The position numbers and the translations under genes are program-made. A stretch of DNA of 44,125 nt, taken from NCBI GenBank assembly GCA_007694945.1, contig REER01000096.1:1-44125 (forward strand), in the 5' to 3' direction. How positions within the stretch are numbered: the stretch's first letter is position 1; the number at the start of each line of letters is the position of its first letter. The notes below the pieces were generated by a model that was not told where the DNA came from, did not search any database, and saw nothing but the letters and a program-made list of their open reading frames with translations. The DNA is from Paracoccaceae bacterium (GTDB lineage: Bacteria > Pseudomonadota > Alphaproteobacteria > Rhodobacterales > Rhodobacteraceae). This document shows, one piece after another, positions 35,369 through 44,080 of the stretch.

Positions 35369-35389
35369 GTCAAAACCGAGAGCTGGCAG

Positions 35390-36049
35390 TCAGCGCGTGC
35401 TTTCGGTCAGGCGGCGAGTGACATAGTCGCGCACCGTTTCGAGCATGGGCTGCATATGACGCTCTTCATCCTTGAAGAAATGGTCCGCCCCCTCGATTTC
35501 TTCATGCGTGATGGTGATCCCGCGCTGCTCCTGCAGCTTGGCGACAAGCGATTTCGTATCGCGCGGCGGCGCGACTCGGTCGGCAGAGCCATTGATGATC
35601 AGCCCCGAGGCCGGGCAGGGTGCGAGGAAGCTGAAATCATAAAGGTTGGCGGGTGGTGCGACCGAGACAAAGCCGGTGATGTCGGGGCGTCGCATCAGAA
35701 GCTGCATCCCGATCCAGGCGCCGAAGCTGAAGCCCACGACCCAGCAATGGCGCGCATTCTGCGTCGAGGATTGCACATAATCGAGCGCGGCGGCGGCGTC
35801 GGACAACTCTCCGATACCCTGATCATATTCGCCCTGCGACCGGCCAACCCCGCGAAAATTGAACCGCAGCACGGAAAAGCCCATCTCATGAAACGCGTAA
35901 TGCAGGTTGTAGACGACCTTGTTGTTCATCGTGCCGCCGAATTGCGGATGCGGATGCAGGACGATGGCGATAGGTGCGTCGGCTTTGGGTTGCGGATGGT
36001 AGCGGCCTTCGAGGCGGCCTTCTGGGCCGGGAAAGATGATCTCGGGCAT
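35390..36049 (-). CDS. Alpha/beta hydrolase (YtfL/CocE-like small hydrolase)
   Basis: A 219-residue small alpha/beta hydrolase. HPHPQFGGTMNN gives the oxyanion-hole region and NFRGVGRSQG is conserved in the family. The nucleophile elbow is GFSFGA, the acid is in NGSADRVAPP and the base in EGADHFF. Proteins of this type are common beside hemB and suf-type genes in alphaproteobacteria and mostly lack an assigned substrate. It is divergent from iscR, and the 265-bp gap between them holds the iron-responsive promoter. Confidence 0.85.
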   Translation of the reverse strand: MPEIIFPGPEGRLEGRYHPQPKADAPIAIVLHPHPQFGGTMNNKVVYNLHYAFHEMGFSVLRFNFRGVGRSQGEYDQGIGELSDAAAALDYVQSSTQNARHCWVVGFSFGAWIGMQLLMRRPDITGFVSVAPPANLYDFSFLAPCPASGLIINGSADRVAPPRDTKSLVAKLQEQRGITITHEEIEGADHFFKDEERHMQPMLETVRDYVTRRLTESTR

Positions 36050-36144
36050 GCGCGGCGTTATCCTTCGGTCACGGAGCGGGCAGGACAGCGCGAGGCCCCT
36101 GCAATCAAGGCGAACAGCACCGAACCGGACTCGGCGCGGAAATC

Positions 36145-36173
36145 TTGACTCTTTGGTTCAGGCATTTTAGAAG
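36145..36173 (+). promoter_or_regulatory. Putative promoter of the iscR-suf operon
   Basis: TTGACT at 36145-36150, a 17-bp spacer and TAGAAG at 36168-36173. The -10 hexamer lies within the left half of the Irr box, so Irr binding would block it. A TGA-N9-TCA dyad (36146-36160) overlaps the -35, a pattern like RirA-type iron operators, though IscR could be the binder here. Confidence 0.5.
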
Positions 36174-36183
36174 GATTCTAAAA
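36165..36183. promoter_or_regulatory. Irr (ICE) box upstream of iscR-suf
   Basis: TTTTAGAAGGATTCTAAAA is a perfect inverted repeat of 8-base arms around GGA and contains the alphaproteobacterial iron control element TTTAGAAnnnTTCTAAA exactly. It lies 132 bases before the iscR start codon, over the predicted -10. The haem/iron-responsive regulator Irr is expected to repress the operon under low iron or act by the mode known in relatives. Confidence 0.85.
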
Positions 36184-36314
36184 AGGGTCCTGCCGGAGGT
36201 GCGTCGCGAGGCCGTCAGGATGTATGCGCAACCCGCGCGCGCGTCAACCAGTTAACGAATGCGCAGTATTATTCGGACGCAGCCTGAACCGCGTGTCATG
36301 CCGGGAGGACGAGG

Positions 36315-36779
36315 ATGAAGCTTTCGACCAAGGGGCGCTACGCCATGATCGCGCTGGTCGATCTGGCGCTGGCCGAGCCGGGCGCGCTTGTCTCGCTGAC
36401 CGAGATCTCGACGCGTCAGAACGTGTCGCTGGCCTATCTTGAGCAGCTCTTCGTCAAGCTGCGCCGCGCCGGGCTGGTCGAGTCGGTGCGCGGCCCGGGT
36501 GGCGGCTACCGGCTGGCGCGCACATCTGATGCGATCCGGATTTCGGACGTGCTGGAAGCTGTCGAGGAAACCGTCAGCGCCATGCATGCGGGAGCGGGCG
36601 CGTCGGGGGCCGTGTCCGGGTCCAAGGCGCAATCGCTCAGCAACCGGCTGTGGGAGGGGCTTTCGGCGCATGTTTATGTGTTCCTGCACCAGACGCGTCT
36701 GTCTGACGTGGCCGGCAATGCGCTGACGCCCTGTCCTGCCGTGCCCTCGCTATTTCAGGTGGTTGATGAGCAGGGCTGA
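36315..36779 (+). CDS. iscR: Rrf2-family regulator IscR (single-cysteine type)
   Basis: A 154-residue Rrf2 regulator. MKLSTKGRYAMIALVDLAL and the winged-helix segment (VSLAYLEQLFVKLRRAGLVESVRGPGGGYRLAR, quoted in parts here as LEQLF and GPGGGYRLAR) match IscR. The three clustered cysteines that bind [2Fe-2S] in E. coli IscR are absent; the only Cys is C140 near the C terminus. This matches what is known for Rhodobacter-type IscR, which senses iron-sulfur status in another way. It heads the suf operon and probably represses it. Confidence 0.92.
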   Translation: MKLSTKGRYAMIALVDLALAEPGALVSLTEISTRQNVSLAYLEQLFVKLRRAGLVESVRGPGGGYRLARTSDAIRISDVLEAVEETVSAMHAGAGASGAVSGSKAQSLSNRLWEGLSAHVYVFLHQTRLSDVAGNALTPCPAVPSLFQVVDEQG

Positions 36780-36785
36780 GGTACG

Positions 36786-37829
36786 ATGAACCGCGTCTAT
36801 CTGGATCATAACGCCACCATGCCGCTGCGCCCCGAGGCGCGGGCCGCCATCCATGCGGCCTGCGACGTGTTCGGCAATCCGTCCTCGGTGCATGCCGAAG
36901 GCCGCAAGGCGCGCGCATTGGTCGAGCGCGCCCGCGCTCAGGTTGCAGCCGCGCTCGGGGCCGAGGGGGCAGATATCATCTTCACCTCAGGCGCGACCGA
37001 GGCCGCAGCACTCGCCATGGCCGGGCGGGGGCTGTCCTGCGCAGCGATCGAGCATGACGCCGTGCGCGCCTGGGGCGACGATTCGCTTGCCGTTGATGGC
37101 TCTGGTCGCGTTGCGGTGCCCGATCCGGCCCATGCCGCGCTGCAACTGGCCAATTCCGAGACCGGCGTGGTGCAGGACCTGCCCGAGGGGCTCGCCGTCA
37201 GCGACCTGACACAAGCCTGCGGCAAGATCCCCTTCGCCTTCAACTGGCTTGGAGTCGAGATGGGTTTTGTCTCGGCCCACAAGCTGGGTGGTCCGAAAGG
37301 GGTGGGCGCGCTGGTTGTGCGACAAGGCACCGATCTCGCCGCGCAAATCCGCGGTGGCGGGCAGGAGATGGGGCGACGAGCGGGTACCGAGAACATCATC
37401 GGGATCGCCGGTTTTGGTGCTGCTGCCGAGGCGGCGCAGCACGATCTGGACTCGGGCCGCTGGGAAGTTGTATCTGAAATTAGAAATATTCTAGAAAAGG
37501 CTCTGGACGCTGTCGCAAGCAAGACTATTTTTGTCGGGAAAGGTTTGCAACGCCTGCCCAACACGCTCTGCCTTGCGACACCCGGTTGGAAGGGTGAGAC
37601 ACAGGTGATGCAAATGGACCTGGCCGGTTTCGCCGTTTCGGCAGGCTCGGCCTGTTCCTCGGGCAAGATGCGCCCTTCTGGGGTGCTGACGGCAATGGGG
37701 TATGACATGGCCACAGCAGCGGGCGCGATCCGCATTTCGCTGGGGCTGGAGACGACGCAAGAAGATGTGCTTCGCTTCGCTGAAGTGTGGCTCAGGGCCT
37801 ATCACCGTTTCGCAGAGCGGGCGGCATGA
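36786..37829 (+). CDS. Cysteine desulfurase, IscS/NifS type
   Basis: A 347-residue PLP enzyme that takes sulfur from cysteine. The PLP lysine is K166 in SAHKLGG and the persulfide cysteine is C290 in GSACSSGK, a group I (IscS/NifS) loop. It is shorter than E. coli IscS and lacks a long C-terminal tail. A second, group II desulfurase ends the same operon. Codons 228-239 (GTA TCT GAA ATT AGA AAT ATT CTA and neighbours) are A/T-rich and rare for this genome and hold an Irr-like motif. Its stop overlaps an ATGA that could start sufB. Confidence 0.9.
   Translation: MNRVYLDHNATMPLRPEARAAIHAACDVFGNPSSVHAEGRKARALVERARAQVAAALGAEGADIIFTSGATEAAALAMAGRGLSCAAIEHDAVRAWGDDSLAVDGSGRVAVPDPAHAALQLANSETGVVQDLPEGLAVSDLTQACGKIPFAFNWLGVEMGFVSAHKLGGPKGVGALVVRQGTDLAAQIRGGGQEMGRRAGTENIIGIAGFGAAAEAAQHDLDSGRWEVVSEIRNILEKALDAVASKTIFVGKGLQRLPNTLCLATPGWKGETQVMQMDLAGFAVSAGSACSSGKMRPSGVLTAMGYDMATAAGAIRISLGLETTQEDVLRFAEVWLRAYHRFAERAA
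37479..37495. promoter_or_regulatory. Irr-like box inside the desulfurase gene
   Basis: ATTAGAAATATTCTAGA matches TTTAGAAnnnTTCTAAA at 12 of 14 defined positions. A weak promoter-like pair, TTGTAT (37469-37474), 17-bp spacer and TAGAAA (37492-37497), overlaps it with the same spacing as the iscR promoter. It lies about 350 bases before sufB and may drive or control sufB onward. Confidence 0.4.
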
Positions 37830-37843
37830 GAGAGGGGAAAGAC

Positions 37844-39355
37844 ATGGCAGCACTCGACACGACCCAATTGCGCGAAGGTGTGGACCGCGAGACGGTCGAA
37901 ACCGTGCACTCCATGGCGGACAGCTACAAGCATGGCTGGGAAACCGAGATCGAGATGGAGTTCGCACCCAAGGGGCTGAACGAGGACATCGTCCGTCTGA
38001 TCTCGGAGAAGAACGAAGAGCCGGAGTGGCTGCTCGAATGGCGTCTGGCCGCTTATCGGCGCTGGCTGACCATGGAGAGCCCGGACTGGGCGATGCTGAA
38101 CATTCCGATGATCGACTATCAGGAGCAGTATTACTACGCCAAGCCCAAGTCGATGGTCGAGAAGCCCAAGAGCCTCGATGAGGTCGATCCCAAGCTTCTG
38201 GAGACCTACGCGAAACTGGGTATTCCTCTGAAAGAGCAGGCCATTCTGGCTGGTGTCGAAGGCGCAGGCGAAGAGCGTAAGGTCGCCGTCGATGCCGTGT
38301 TCGACTCGGTTTCGGTCGGCACCACCTTCAAGGACGAGTTGAAGAAAGCAGGCGTGATCTTCTGCTCCATTTCCGAGGCGGTGCAGGAGCACCCGGAGCT
38401 GGTGAAGAAATATCTCGGCTCGGTCGTGCCGCAGAATGACAACTACTTTGCCGCGCTGAATTCGGCGGTGTTCTCGGACGGGTCTTTTGTCTACATCCCC
38501 GCTGGCGTCAAATGCCCGATGGAGCTGTCGACCTATTTCCGTATCAATGCCGAAAACACGGGTCAGTTCGAGCGCACGCTGATTGTGGCCGAGAAGGGCT
38601 CTTATGTGAGCTACCTCGAAGGCTGCACAGCGCCGAAGCGCGATGAAAACCAGTTGCACGCGGCGGTGGTCGAGATTGTGGTGCTGGAAGATGCCGAGGT
38701 GAAATACTCCACGGTGCAGAACTGGTTCCCCGGTGATGAAAGCGGCAAGGGCGGGATTTACAATTTCGTCACCAAGCGCGCCGATTGCCGTGAGGACCGC
38801 GCGAAATGCATGTGGACGCAGGTTGAGACGGGCTCGGCGATCACCTGGAAATACCCGTCCTGTATCCTGCGCGGGGATGACTCACAGGGCGAGTTCTACT
38901 CCATCGCCATCGCCAATAACTGGCAGCAGGCCGATACCGGCACCAAGATGGTGCATCTGGGCAAGAACACGCGCTCGCGGATTGTTTCCAAGGGCATCAG
39001 CGCGGGGCATGCGCAGAACACCTATCGTGGGCTGGTGTCGATGCACCCGAAGGCGAAGGAGAGCCGCAACTATACGCAATGCGACTCGTTGCTGATCGGC
39101 GACAAATGCGGTGCGCATACAGTGCCTTACATCGAAGTGCGTAACGCGTCCTCGCGTGTGGAGCATGAGGCGACGACTTCGAAGGTGGATGACGACCAAC
39201 TCTTCTACTGCCGCCAGCGTGGTATGGATGAGGAAGAGGCGGTTGCACTCGTGGTCAACGGGTTCTGCAAGGAAGTGTTGCAGGAATTGCCGATGGAATT
39301 TGCCATGGAAGCGCAGGCGCTGGTCGCGATCTCGCTTGAGGGGTCGGTAGGCTGA
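37844..39355 (+). CDS. sufB: Fe-S cluster assembly scaffold SufB
   Basis: A 503-residue SufB, part of the SufBCD scaffold on which Fe-S clusters form. Family segments are present throughout: the amino half ([14 protein letters not shown]), the beta-helix core ([20 protein letters not shown]), [13 protein letters not shown] with the conserved Cys, and the C-terminal [12 protein letters not shown] and SSRVEHEA segments. ATG 37844 has GAGGGG upstream and is preferred; ATG 37826 would overlap the desulfurase stop as ATGA. Confidence 0.95.
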   Translation: MAALDTTQLREGVDRETVETVHSMADSYKHGWETEIEMEFAPKGLNEDIVRLISEKNEEPEWLLEWRLAAYRRWLTMESPDWAMLNIPMIDYQEQYYYAKPKSMVEKPKSLDEVDPKLLETYAKLGIPLKEQAILAGVEGAGEERKVAVDAVFDSVSVGTTFKDELKKAGVIFCSISEAVQEHPELVKKYLGSVVPQNDNYFAALNSAVFSDGSFVYIPAGVKCPMELSTYFRINAENTGQFERTLIVAEKGSYVSYLEGCTAPKRDENQLHAAVVEIVVLEDAEVKYSTVQNWFPGDESGKGGIYNFVTKRADCREDRAKCMWTQVETGSAITWKYPSCILRGDDSQGEFYSIAIANNWQQADTGTKMVHLGKNTRSRIVSKGISAGHAQNTYRGLVSMHPKAKESRNYTQCDSLLIGDKCGAHTVPYIEVRNASSRVEHEATTSKVDDDQLFYCRQRGMDEEEAVALVVNGFCKEVLQELPMEFAMEAQALVAISLEGSVG

Positions 39356-39369
39356 GGCGTGTTGACGGA

Positions 39370-39609
39370 ATGTGTCCCGGTGATCTGCGGATCACCGGCA
39401 ACGCCCATATCCTCCGCACGGCCATGATTGCCGGAGATTTGCATGTCAGCGGAGGTGGGCGCGTTATTGTCGATGGTATGATCGGCGGGACGCTTATTGC
39501 TGATAACACTGTTGTCGAACTGAACGGAATGGCGCAACGCATCGAGACCCGTGGTCGGGGTGAGATTATCGGTCGAGGCATGCGTGGGAATATGAGAGGG
39601 AAGACATAA
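39370..39609 (+). CDS. Small bactofilin-like beta-helix protein in the suf operon
   Basis: A 79-residue protein made mostly of short beta-helix-like turns (GDLRITGNAHI, GDLHVSGGGRVIVDGMIGG, NTVVELNG), a pattern like the core of bactofilins and other polymerising right-handed helices. The usual extended termini of bactofilins are missing. It starts 14 bp after sufB and ends 1 bp before sufC. A GGA lies just before the ATG, so the start is uncertain; an internal ATG at 39424 is possible. Function unknown; I know of no suf role for such a protein. Confidence 0.6.
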   Translation: MCPGDLRITGNAHILRTAMIAGDLHVSGGGRVIVDGMIGGTLIADNTVVELNGMAQRIETRGRGEIIGRGMRGNMRGKT

Positions 39610-39610
39610 A

Positions 39611-40372
39611 ATGCTGGAAATCAAAAACCTGCACGCCGAACTTGAAGAGGATTCCGAGGTGAAAATCCTCAAGGGTCTGAGCCTGACCATCAATCCCGGC
39701 GAAGTGCATGCCATCATGGGGCCGAACGGGTCAGGCAAATCGACGCTATCCTATGTGCTCTCGGGCCGCGATGGGTATGAGGTGACCGAAGGCAGCGCTA
39801 CGCTCGACGGTGCGGACCTGCTGGAGATGGAGCCGGAAGACCGTGCGAGCGCTGGCCTGTTTCTGGCGTTTCAATACCCGGTTGAAATTCCGGGCGTCGG
39901 CAACATGACTTTCCTGCGCACTGCAGTGAACGCTCAGCGCAAGGCGCGCGGCGAGGAGGAACTGTCAGCGGGCGAGTTCCTCAAGCTCATTCGTGCGAAA
40001 GCCAAGGAATTGCAGATCGACGCCGACATGCTCAAGCGGCCGGTCAATGTGGGTTTCTCGGGCGGCGAGAAGAAACGCAACGAGATTCTGCAAATGGCGA
40101 TGCTGGAGCCGCGTATGTGCATTCTCGACGAGACCGACTCAGGGCTGGATGTCGATGCGATGAAGCTCGTCTCGGACGGCGTGAACGCATTGCGCTCACC
40201 TGACCGGGCGTTTCTGGTAATCACGCATTATCAGCGCCTTCTGAACCATATCAAACCTGATGTCGTCCATATCATGTCCGAGGGGCGCATCATCAAATCC
40301 GGTGGGCCGGAACTGGCACTGGAGGTTGAAGAGAACGGTTACGGTGATCTGCTGGCGGAGGCAAAGGCATGA
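39611..40372 (+). CDS. sufC: Fe-S cluster assembly ATPase SufC
   Basis: A 253-residue ABC-type ATPase that drives SufBCD rearrangement. Walker A is GPNGSGKST (residues 37-45), followed by the SufC Q-loop region FLAFQYPVEIPGV, signature FSGGEKKRNE, Walker B CILDETDSGLD and H-loop ITHYQR. The stop overlaps the sufD start as ATGA. Confidence 0.96.
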   Translation: MLEIKNLHAELEEDSEVKILKGLSLTINPGEVHAIMGPNGSGKSTLSYVLSGRDGYEVTEGSATLDGADLLEMEPEDRASAGLFLAFQYPVEIPGVGNMTFLRTAVNAQRKARGEEELSAGEFLKLIRAKAKELQIDADMLKRPVNVGFSGGEKKRNEILQMAMLEPRMCILDETDSGLDVDAMKLVSDGVNALRSPDRAFLVITHYQRLLNHIKPDVVHIMSEGRIIKSGGPELALEVEENGYGDLLAEAKA

Positions 40373-41667
40373 TACCACGCGCGAAACTCAAGGCGCAGAA
40401 GGTCGATGTCGCGGAGGCTTTCATCGCCGACCGTGCTCTGCCCGAGGGCGGCGCGTGGATTACACGGGCGCGTGAGGCCGCACTGGCGCGCCTCACCGAC
40501 ATGGGCCTACCGGTCAAGCGTGATGAATACTGGCGCTATACGGACCCGCGCCGTCTGACCGAGACGGCCGCGCAAGAAGCCGCTTTGCTGGACCCGCAGG
40601 GCGAGGCGCCGGTTTTTGGCGCATTCGACCGCGTCAAGCTCGTCTTTGTCGATGGCGTATTCGATGCCGAGGCGTCGGATTCGCTGGCGCTGGACGGGGT
40701 CGAACTCTGCACGCTGGCCGAGGCCGCACGGGCCGATCTGCATTGGGCGCGCGACCTTTACGGCACGCTCGAGGCACGCGCGCAGGCTCCGGTCGAGCGC
40801 AGTCTCGCGAGCCTGAACACGGCCTATGCGACCGAAGGCTTGTTGATCCGCGTGACGGGCAAACCTGCAAAACCACTGTCAATCATCTATCGCCGTTCGG
40901 CCACAGGAGGCGAGGCGATGGTGCGTCATGTCATCCGTGTCGAACCCGGCGCCGAGGCCACCATCCTTGAAAACGGGCCCATCGCGGCGCGGTTCAATCA
41001 GGTGATGGAGGTGGATATAGCCGAAGGCGCGACCCTTCACCATGTCCGAGCGCAAGGGCGCGACCATGAGCGCGCGGGTGCGGCGCATCTCTTCGCGCAG
41101 CTTGGTGCCGGTTCGCAGCTCAAATCCTTCACGCTCACGGCCAATGGCGCGCTGATCCGCAACGAGGCAGTGATCTGGCTCGATGGCGAAGAAGGCTCAG
41201 CCCATATCGCCGGGGCGACTGTGGGGGATGGTTCATTCCACCACGACGACACGGTCTTCATCAACCACGCCGCGCCGCGCTGCGAAAGCCGTCAGGTTTT
41301 CAAGAAAGTGCTGCGGCAAGGCGCGATCGGGGTGTTTCAGGGCAAGATTCTGGTCGATCAGGTTGCGCAACTGACCGATGGCTATCAGATCAGCCAGTCG
41401 CTGCTGCTTGATGAGGATGCGCAATTCCTCGCCAAGCCGGAACTTGAGATCTACGCCGATGACGTGAAATGCAGCCATGGCTCGACCTCGGGCGAGATCG
41501 ACCCGCACCAGCTTTTCTATCTGCGCGCGCGGGGCTTGCGCGAGGATCAGGCGAAACTCCTGCTGGTGCTTGCGTTTCTTGCCGAAGCGCTGGACGAGAT
41601 TGCCGATCCTGAGCTGGCCGAGGATCTGCGCGAGCGGATGGAAGCCTGGCTGAAACGGCGCGTCTAG
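40369..41667 (+). CDS. sufD: Fe-S cluster assembly protein SufD
   Basis: A 432-residue SufD, partner of SufB in the scaffold. The beta-helix core and the C-terminal segment with KCSHGSTSGEID, containing the conserved His used in cluster assembly, are clear, as is RGLREDQAKLLL. Its ATG overlaps sufC's stop. The N-terminal part (KRDEYWRYTDPRRLTET) is typical. Confidence 0.95.
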   Translation: MIPRAKLKAQKVDVAEAFIADRALPEGGAWITRAREAALARLTDMGLPVKRDEYWRYTDPRRLTETAAQEAALLDPQGEAPVFGAFDRVKLVFVDGVFDAEASDSLALDGVELCTLAEAARADLHWARDLYGTLEARAQAPVERSLASLNTAYATEGLLIRVTGKPAKPLSIIYRRSATGGEAMVRHVIRVEPGAEATILENGPIAARFNQVMEVDIAEGATLHHVRAQGRDHERAGAAHLFAQLGAGSQLKSFTLTANGALIRNEAVIWLDGEEGSAHIAGATVGDGSFHHDDTVFINHAAPRCESRQVFKKVLRQGAIGVFQGKILVDQVAQLTDGYQISQSLLLDEDAQFLAKPELEIYADDVKCSHGSTSGEIDPHQLFYLRARGLREDQAKLLLVLAFLAEALDEIADPELAEDLRERMEAWLKRRV

Positions 41668-41697
41668 GCCGAAACGCAAGACGGGGGCAAGGCGCCA

Positions 41698-42204
41698 ATG
41701 TCATTGGTGAGCAATCTCGTGCGCACCTATCGCGAGCCCGGGCAGGTGGTCGATGACCTGGACCGGCAGGGCCTGCGCGAGCCGCAGGTTCTGTTCTTCG
41801 GGTTGCTGGCCTGCGGGCTGATCTTTGTCGCGCAATGGCCTGGGCTGGCGCGGGCGGCCGCGCTTGATCCTTCGGTGACGTTGGAGCAACGCATGGGCGG
41901 GACGCTTTTCGCGGTGATGTTCATGCTGCCTCTGCTGCTTTACGGTGTTGCCGGGCTGATCCAGCTCGTGTTGCGCCTTGCCGGGACCCCGGTCACGGGA
42001 TTGCGTGTGCGACTGACCCTGTTCTGGGCGCTGCTGAGCGTGACGCCGCTGATGCTGCTGCAGGGTGGGCTCAGCGGATTTCTGGGCGCGAACCCGGTTG
42101 TTACGTTGTTCGGGTTTGTGGTCCTTGGGAGTTTTCTCTACATACTAGGCGCAGGGCTCGGCAGGATCGTGCGTCTGACACGTGGCGAAGTGGCCGGGCA
42201 ATGA
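41698..42204 (+). CDS. YIP1-family membrane protein
   Basis: A 168-residue protein with about four hydrophobic helices, of the YIP1 type. It follows sufD by 30 bp. Such membrane proteins are often found in alphaproteobacterial suf operons, but their part in Fe-S assembly is not known to me. It may anchor the machinery or be a passenger. A second member follows directly. Confidence 0.75.
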   Translation: MSLVSNLVRTYREPGQVVDDLDRQGLREPQVLFFGLLACGLIFVAQWPGLARAAALDPSVTLEQRMGGTLFAVMFMLPLLLYGVAGLIQLVLRLAGTPVTGLRVRLTLFWALLSVTPLMLLQGGLSGFLGANPVVTLFGFVVLGSFLYILGAGLGRIVRLTRGEVAGQ

Positions 42205-42227
42205 TTGGTCAAGAGAGGCGCCACGGG

Positions 42228-42797
42228 ATGGATCTGAACCTTGCAACTGTCAGTGCGATGGTGCGCGAAACACTCACGCGCCCGCATGAGGCCGCTGCCC
42301 GCTTGCTGGCGATGAATGTGCCCGATGACGCCCGCTGGCTGGGCTTTGTCATCGTGGTGGTGCTGAGTGTGCTGCTGGGCCAGGTCTCGGTGCTTGGCAT
42401 GGGTGAGAATGGCTTTGGCGGTGGCATGCTGTTCATGGCCATGTTCCAGACCTCGGTGCTCTTGGGCATGGTGGTCGCAGTGCAGGGGATCGGGCGCGCG
42501 CTAGGCGGGGCCGGAACATTCCCCGACACGCTGCTGCTCATCGCTTGGCTGCAATTCGTGATGCTGGTATTTCAACTCGCGCAGATCGTGGCGCTGTTTC
42601 TGATACCGCCACTTTTCGGCATGATCGCGGTTGCGGCCCTGGTCGTGTTTCTCTGGATGCTGACGCAGTTCGTTCTCGTGCTACATGGATTCACGTCGCC
42701 GGTTAAAGTCTTTGTCGGCATCATCTTTTCGTTTTTTGGTGTGGCGATGCTGATGGCGATCGTGCTCGCAATCTTTGGTGTAGGGGCAAATGTTTGA
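42228..42797 (+). CDS. YIP1-family membrane protein
   Basis: A 189-residue protein with about five hydrophobic helices, similar in architecture to the one upstream. ATG 42228 is chosen because AGAGG lies 11 bases upstream and MDLNLATV begins like homologues; ATG 42201, overlapping the upstream stop as ATGA, is the alternative and would add nine residues. Its end overlaps sufS by 8 bp, giving translational coupling. Function unknown. Confidence 0.75.
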   Translation: MDLNLATVSAMVRETLTRPHEAAARLLAMNVPDDARWLGFVIVVVLSVLLGQVSVLGMGENGFGGGMLFMAMFQTSVLLGMVVAVQGIGRALGGAGTFPDTLLLIAWLQFVMLVFQLAQIVALFLIPPLFGMIAVAALVVFLWMLTQFVLVLHGFTSPVKVFVGIIFSFFGVAMLMAIVLAIFGVGANV

Positions 42798-44019
42798 CAT
42801 GCTCGATGTGACGACCATCCGCGCTGACTTTCCCATCCTGTCGCGTCAGGTGAACGGGCGTCCGCTGGTCTATCTGGACAACGGCGCCTCGGCGCAGAAA
42901 CCGCAAGTGGTGATCGATGCGGTGACGCGCGCCTATGCGGAGGAATACTCCAATGTTCACCGTGGCTTGCACTACCTTTCTAATCTGGCGACTGACAAGT
43001 ATGAGGCCGTGCGCGGCACCCTGAAGCGGTTCCTGAATGCCGCGCATGAGGACGAGATTATCTACACCACCGGCACCACGATGGGCATCAATCTGGTCGC
43101 CTATGGCTGGGCCATGCCGCGGTTTGAACCGGGAGACGAGATCGTGCTCAGCGTGATGGAGCATCACGCAAATATCGTTCCGTGGCATTTTCTGCGCGAG
43201 CGGCAGGGCGTCGTGCTGCGCTGGGTGGAGACAGCGGCGGATGGCAGTCTTGACCCGCAAGCCGTGATCGACGCCATCGGCCCGCGTACGAAGTTGGTCG
43301 CGGTCACGCATATGTCGAATGTGCTGGGCACAGTGGTCGATGTCGCGGCGATCAGCGCGGGCGCGCGCGAGAAGGGCGTGCCGGTGCTGGTGGATGGATC
43401 GCAGGCGGCCGTGCATATGGCGGTGGATGTGCAGGCCATCGGCTGCGATTTCTACGCCATCACGGGGCACAAGCTCTATGGCCCCTCGGCCTCGGGCGCG
43501 ATCTATATCCGCCGCGAGCGTCAGGCCGAGATGCGCCCCTTCATGGGTGGTGGCGACATGATCCGCGAGGTCACGCGGGACGCTGTCATCTACAATGACC
43601 CGCCCCACAAGTTCGAGGCCGGGACCCCTGGCATCGTGCAGCAGATCGGGCTGGGGGTGGCGCTTGATTACATGATGGGCGTGGGCATGGAGGCCATCGC
43701 CGCGCATGAAGCCGATCTGCGCGATTACGCGCAGGCGCGTCTGGCGGGTCTGAACTGGCTCAATGTGCAGGGCAATGCCCCCGGCAAAGGCGCGATCTTC
43801 AGCTTCACGCTGGAAGGGGCGGCGCATGCGCATGATATCTCGACCGTGCTCGACAAGCGCGGCATCGCCGTTCGGGCGGGCCAGCATTGCGTCGGGCCGT
43901 TGATGGAGCATCTGGGTGTTTCGGCGACCTGCCGCGCCTCTTTCGCGATGTATAATACGCGCGACGAGGTCGATGCGCTGATCGACGGGTTGGAGCTCTG
44001 CCACGATCTCTTCGCGTGA
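42790..44019 (+). CDS. sufS: Cysteine desulfurase SufS (group II)
   Basis: A 409-residue PLP enzyme of the SufS/CsdA group. The PLP lysine is K228 in TGHKLYGP, and the persulfide cysteine is C367 in RAGQHCVGPLM, the short group II loop that needs a SufE or SufU partner. A SufE is encoded at 31261. The C terminus has ASFAMYNTRDEVD. Upstream GGGG lies five bases before the ATG. This is the last suf gene in the window; no sufA or sufT follows before the tRNA. Confidence 0.95.
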   Translation: MFDMLDVTTIRADFPILSRQVNGRPLVYLDNGASAQKPQVVIDAVTRAYAEEYSNVHRGLHYLSNLATDKYEAVRGTLKRFLNAAHEDEIIYTTGTTMGINLVAYGWAMPRFEPGDEIVLSVMEHHANIVPWHFLRERQGVVLRWVETAADGSLDPQAVIDAIGPRTKLVAVTHMSNVLGTVVDVAAISAGAREKGVPVLVDGSQAAVHMAVDVQAIGCDFYAITGHKLYGPSASGAIYIRRERQAEMRPFMGGGDMIREVTRDAVIYNDPPHKFEAGTPGIVQQIGLGVALDYMMGVGMEAIAAHEADLRDYAQARLAGLNWLNVQGNAPGKGAIFSFTLEGAAHAHDISTVLDKRGIAVRAGQHCVGPLMEHLGVSATCRASFAMYNTRDEVDALIDGLELCHDLFA

Positions 44020-44040
44020 GCGCTGCTGCGCTTTAGCCGA

Positions 44041-44069
44041 TTGCATGCGCTGACGCTGACCGGTATAGA
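44041..44069 (+). promoter_or_regulatory. Promoter of the tRNA-Arg gene
   Basis: TTGCAT at 44041-44046, a 17-bp spacer and TATAGA at 44064-44069, 11 bases before the tRNA. This is the best-formed sigma70-like promoter in the window. Confidence 0.65.
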
Positions 44070-44080
44070 GATCGCACAAG

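Noticed and set aside
42721-44079. Open frame of about 450 codons opposite sufS
   Set aside because: Antisense shadow of sufS, whose catalytic residues are all present.
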